Below, one piece after another: positions 61,145 through 64,000 of a DNA stretch of 64,000 nucleotides. Numbering within the stretch: the stretch's first letter is position 1; each line of letters starts with the position of its first letter. Origin of the DNA: Caenicola sp034331105 (lineage in GTDB: Bacteria; Synergistota; Synergistia; Synergistales; Synergistaceae); assembly GCA_034331105.1 (NCBI GenBank), contig JAXQGB010000011.1:1-64000 (forward strand), given 5' to 3'. The position numbers and the translations under genes were made by a program. The notes under the pieces were generated by a model that saw nothing but the letters and a program-made list of their open reading frames with translations, was not told where the DNA came from and made no database searches.

Positions 61145-62140
61145 TCATATTTGCGAAAACATATCCTGCATGTAGTCCTTAATATTTGCAGAATTAAGCA
61201 TGTTGTACTTCTTCTTAACAGAGGAAAAATATTTGCCAATAGCCTCTTTCGAAATGGTAACATTAGAATTCACACCAGAGGTCAGTCCTACTCTTGCAGT
61301 GACCCAGGGCGTTTCTGTATGAGTAAACGACTCAAGTGTTTTCCCGCTATAGCAGCAAACATGCCTGATAATGTTGTCAAGAAGGATCTTTTCTTCCAAA
61401 GAAAGCAAAGAGCCATCTGACTCATTAACTTTGTCTATGGGGGAAAAACAGTAGCATTTATAACGGTCGTAGATCTCTGGGTAGACAGGACCATGCACCC
61501 ATGCTTCACATTCTTCGGCAAATAAGAATGACCGGTAAAACGCAAAATGGAAACCCTGTACATAATAGAGTACTTTTTGCAGGGAAAGAGGCGTGATGTC
61601 ACGACATCCCGACAAAAGGTAATCAACAACTGCATCCATTTTAGACCGTTTTCCTACAGAGATATCCAGCAGATTTTTCGTTGCCGACATGCTTTTTTTA
61701 TAAGTTTTGTCGCTTATTAATTTTTCCTTGCTGCTTTCAAGCAAGGAGAGGTAATAGCGTGGGTCGGAACAAATCTTTTTCAGTATCTCTGAATACTGCT
61801 TTGTCGGCATATCTCCGTCATAATATCGGCTGAATGTCTGTTCTCCCCATCCAAGCAAGAGAGAGAGAGGCCTTTTACCGATGCCGTACTTTTTCGGTAT
61901 GGCCCTTATTTCCTCGAGGGAGACGATATCGTTCTTTTGACGATAGACATCATACAGAGCCTTCAAATTATCGTCTTCAAGTTTTGCAACATAAACTTCG
62001 CTGGCGCATTTTTCACAATATGCTTTCTGTGAAACGAATCCATAGGCTTCGCCCTTCAGTATTGCGGTTTCTTTGTTTTTTACTACAGTAAATTTAACAT
62101 CTTCTCTGCACACTGGGCAAAAAACTGTACTATCGCTCAT
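61145..62140 (-). CDS. Panacea-domain (DUF4065) antitoxin with MqsA-type zinc finger and HTH
   Basis: This 331-residue protein has an N-terminal zinc finger (CPVC at 8-11 and CEKC further on), an HTH with the MqsA/HigA-like LLGWGEQTFSRYYDGDMPTKQYSEIL region, and a C-terminal Panacea/SocA-like domain (KVLYYVQGFHFAFYR, AWVHGPVYPEIYDRYK). Panacea domains neutralise varied toxins; the HTH should repress the operon. The ATG at 62140 follows GGGGTG; GTG at 62149 is an alternative. It lies 27 bp downstream of the MqsR-like gene, in toxin-first order. Confidence 0.85.
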   Translation of the reverse strand: MSDSTVFCPVCREDVKFTVVKNKETAILKGEAYGFVSQKAYCEKCASEVYVAKLEDDNLKALYDVYRQKNDIVSLEEIRAIPKKYGIGKRPLSLLLGWGEQTFSRYYDGDMPTKQYSEILKKICSDPRYYLSLLESSKEKLISDKTYKKSMSATKNLLDISVGKRSKMDAVVDYLLSGCRDITPLSLQKVLYYVQGFHFAFYRSFLFAEECEAWVHGPVYPEIYDRYKCYCFSPIDKVNESDGSLLSLEEKILLDNIIRHVCCYSGKTLESFTHTETPWVTARVGLTSGVNSNVTISKEAIGKYFSSVKKKYNMLNSANIKDYMQDMFSQI

Positions 62141-62167
62141 AATGATCACCCCTTTTGACTACGATTG

Positions 62168-62578
62168 TCATCTAAAACAATGACCTATCGGTTTGTTTCG
62201 TTCGTGGAATGAAATTACCACTATCCTGCTCCCGCTCTTATAGTCAATAATGTTGAATTTAATGTAAATATCGACCAGTTTTTCTTCGTCATCTATGTTA
62301 AACAATCTGACCTGCGGACAAAAAACATAAAGCGTTTCATATTCAAATCCGATATTTGTGTTTTGAAGCGAATGACAAAAATCTTCCGGCCTGATCCTAA
62401 GAAGTATTTGTATCTGCTTTTTGGATGAAATGTTATATTCCCGAATGAAGTCTAGATTTTCTTGCCTGTTGCTGTTTATTGCGATCGTGTATCTGCCTAT
62501 TCGAATACAGCTTTGAATTTCGCGTAAGATATGTGAGATTTCCTTTTTAGAATAATTCTGATCATAATGTATGCTCAT
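62168..62578 (-). CDS. MqsR/RelE-like toxin
   Basis: This is a 136-residue protein. The middle and C-terminus follow the MqsR pattern: a hydrophobic strand then DFCHSL, an aromatic YVFCPQV strand, YIKFNIID and a closing VVISFHERNKP, comparable with MqsR's DFYKSM, YLKI and LIVSFKEK. MqsR is an mRNA interferase cutting at GCU; activity here is inferred from pattern and neighbour only. The ATG at 62578 has GGAGG 7 bp upstream. It precedes the antitoxin gene. Confidence 0.68.
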   Translation of the reverse strand: MSIHYDQNYSKKEISHILREIQSCIRIGRYTIAINSNRQENLDFIREYNISSKKQIQILLRIRPEDFCHSLQNTNIGFEYETLYVFCPQVRLFNIDDEEKLVDIYIKFNIIDYKSGSRIVVISFHERNKPIGHCFR

Positions 62579-62902
62579 AGAATATCCTCCCAAGCACAAC
62601 AATGATACATTATATTGTTTATATCGTCAAGGTTTATGTATCAATTAGTACATATTTATAAAGACGGGCAAGCTATAGCGGATTGGCAAGCGGTCGTGAA
62701 AAGTGGCTGAGCGTGGAGAATTTGCAGCCTTTTGGCTGCGGAGAATTAGCGACTTAAGAACCTAGTCGTTGGAGAATTTGCTCGCTTAGCATCGCGGAGA
62801 ATTGCGGACAAAGGCCGTGGAGATTAAAAGGGCTGTGGCTTAAGCAACGGGGGATCTGCAGCCTCTGCCCCAGCCCCCGATCCCGTCCCTCGCCTTGATC
62901 TA
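62579..62902. repeat. GGAGAATT-spaced hairpin array
   Basis: Short GGCAAGC/GTGAAAAG remnants precede GGAGAATT units starting at 62715, 62740, 62771 and 62796, and GGAGATT at 62819. Between them lie GCAGCC/GGCTGC, GCGAC/GTCGT and CGG/CCG stems. The first 80 bp hold the AT-rich promoter region of the toxin gene. Confidence 0.75.
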
Positions 62903-63868
62903 TTACCGTAAACCCTCATCTAAATTTAATAGAACTTCATGCAAAATTCCTATTTTTTCAATAAGTTTTTCGTGTTCAACTTTATCCCTTTCATCAAAGA
63001 CGTAAATCTCCTGCATCTTCATAAAAGCAGCATTTAATTCTTTATCGCTGCTCAGTCTATTAAAGAAAGTAAAGTCGCTAAATGGTTTATTTGCCAAGTC
63101 ACTTCCTATTCTTTCCTTTTCTTCCATCCTCTTGTATGAGAGCATCTTTATCAGAGTCTCCTCTTCTGACATCAACCTTTTTATACGATCTTCTTCAAGC
63201 ATTATCGTTATGTCATAGATATGTTTAGACACATCAAAGAGTAGGCGTCTTTGATAGTAAAATTCCGCTGCCAATATCTTATCTGCAAAGATCCGTTCTA
63301 TTTTTATGGTCTTCAAGTCAAAGGGTTCCACTTTATACAATTTTTTCAGCGAATTTTTGTGATCTTCGCCTGAAAATGAATATACCAAAGGTTCTACTTT
63401 CAGCGGTTCCGTTGGTTCGCTGATCGTAAAAGAAGTCGCTTCCACCTTTACATATCCGAACCTTTGCAACGCATCGGCTTCGTCTATTACTGTTACCGGA
63501 GTATACTCATAGACACCGGTTATACTGCCTTTTGTGTTGCTTTCTTTTTCTTTATCTTGAGTTCTCTCCATACATGAGTATGATTTTGCAGCGTTTTCAA
63601 GACGTTTTTTGCCCTGACTTTTTGAGCAGTCTTTGATTTCTACCGTTAGATCAATATCCTCGGAAAATCGTTTCATTTTGCCTATGGACTTATATAATGC
63701 AGTTCCTCCTTTAAAATATGCAGGCAGTTTTGCTTGCTTTTCTGCCAGTTCACTAAGCAGGAGGGTAACATAATAATCCTTCTCCAAAATATCCATCCTG
63801 ATCCCTGTGCGTTCGCTGACAGAATCCAACAACACACCAAAAGCATCCCTGTCATTATGCAGTCTCAT
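62903..63868 (-). CDS. AbiEii/AbiGii-family nucleotidyltransferase toxin
   Basis: This 321-residue protein has the AbiEii nucleotidyltransferase pattern: EKDYYVTLLLSEL, the GGTALYK loop and RFSEDIDLTVE with the metal-binding acidic residues. AbiEii-type toxins add nucleotides to tRNA and act in phage abortive infection or plasmid maintenance. It overlaps the upstream partial gene by 14 bp, the usual antitoxin-toxin coupling. Confidence 0.88.
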   Translation of the reverse strand: MRLHNDRDAFGVLLDSVSERTGIRMDILEKDYYVTLLLSELAEKQAKLPAYFKGGTALYKSIGKMKRFSEDIDLTVEIKDCSKSQGKKRLENAAKSYSCMERTQDKEKESNTKGSITGVYEYTPVTVIDEADALQRFGYVKVEATSFTISEPTEPLKVEPLVYSFSGEDHKNSLKKLYKVEPFDLKTIKIERIFADKILAAEFYYQRRLLFDVSKHIYDITIMLEEDRIKRLMSEEETLIKMLSYKRMEEKERIGSDLANKPFSDFTFFNRLSSDKELNAAFMKMQEIYVFDERDKVEHEKLIEKIGILHEVLLNLDEGLR

Positions 63869-64000
63869 CTTCGACCTCGAACAGCATATCCAGCAGCCTT
63901 TGCAATGTCTTGTTAGGGTAATATTTTTTTGTCATGCTGATTAGTTTTAATTTATCAAGCCCCTGTTTATTTATATGGTCGTTAAGCAGCTTACAGGGCT
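63855..64000 (-). CDS. 3' end of upstream gene, probable AbiEi-type antitoxin (partial)
   Basis: An open frame enters from the right edge and stops at 63855-63857 (TAA). About 47 residues are visible, ending LLDMLFEVEDETA, with KKYYPNKTLQ before. The piece is too short to classify by sequence; the antitoxin call rests on its overlap with the AbiEii-type gene. Confidence 0.5.
   Translation of the reverse strand, partial: PCKLLNDHINKQGLDKLKLISMTKKYYPNKTLQRLLDMLFEVEDETA

Overview
The window reads as chromosome from a Gram-negative-type anaerobe with moderate GC. Housekeeping content and order (rimP-nusA-ylxR-ylxQ-infB-ylxP-rbfA-nrnA-truB-ribF; rpmE, thyX, a YqhQ/DUF1385 membrane protein, prfA, prmC; cdaA-cdaR; tilS-hpt-ftsH), a PpiD/SurA-like periplasmic chaperone and a glnS next to gltX fit the phylum Synergistota best. 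This is an inference from gene content, with no 16S rRNA here to prove it. Almost every gene is on the minus strand; the exception is a dicarboxylate/amino-acid:cation symporter at 33632-34861.

Layout from left to right: c-di-AMP synthase and its regulator (cdaA-cdaR, 450-2574); a replication/metabolism operon dnaX-dnaE-mtrB-pyk-nfo (2900-10923) that contains a clear TRAP (trp RNA-binding attenuation protein) gene; two paralogous M48 metalloproteases, one with a broken HExxH (11022-13944); trxB fused to a thioredoxin-like domain, prmC, prfA (14716-17905); DUF1385, thyX, rpmE; polA; gltX; glnS; a six-gene operon joining a nickel/cobalt ECF transporter (cbiM-Q-O) to orphan complex-I-like membrane subunits (27972-33434); the symporter; tRNA-Arg and tRNA-Ser; a PpiD-like protein; the nusA-infB superoperon (37295-45157); uvrB-uvrA-rlmB (46006-51579); a small secreted protein; tRNA-Pro, ftsH, a four-helix-bundle protein, hpt, tilS, tRNA-Gly; and an accessory right end (59346-64000) with an AlbA_2/Schlafen-like regulator, an MqsR-like toxin with a Panacea-domain antitoxin, and an AbiE-type pair cut by the window edge.

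The most unusual content is between the operons. About twenty intergenic stretches of 300-1000 bp are mosaics of a few modules: (1) arrays of 7-bp words (GTGAAGC, GCTGAGC, GGCAAGC, GTCAAAC, GCAAATC) joined by shared 4-bp linkers, giving a mostly exact 11-bp period close to one DNA turn; (2) short hairpins between constant flanks whose two arms vary together; (3) similar hairpins spaced by GGAGAATT or AAATTCTCC; (4) long palindromes with GTCGTCCCCGAATGC-type arms; (5) 127-128 bp elements with terminal inverted repeats, three of them head to tail. In several module types the arms differ between copies but stay complementary within a copy. The modules sit in a conserved order, run inverted on either side of a central palindrome, and in one case supply the stop codon of a gene. 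I recognise no published family matching the phased-word plus covarying-hairpin combination and regard it as the best candidate for an undescribed system in the window.
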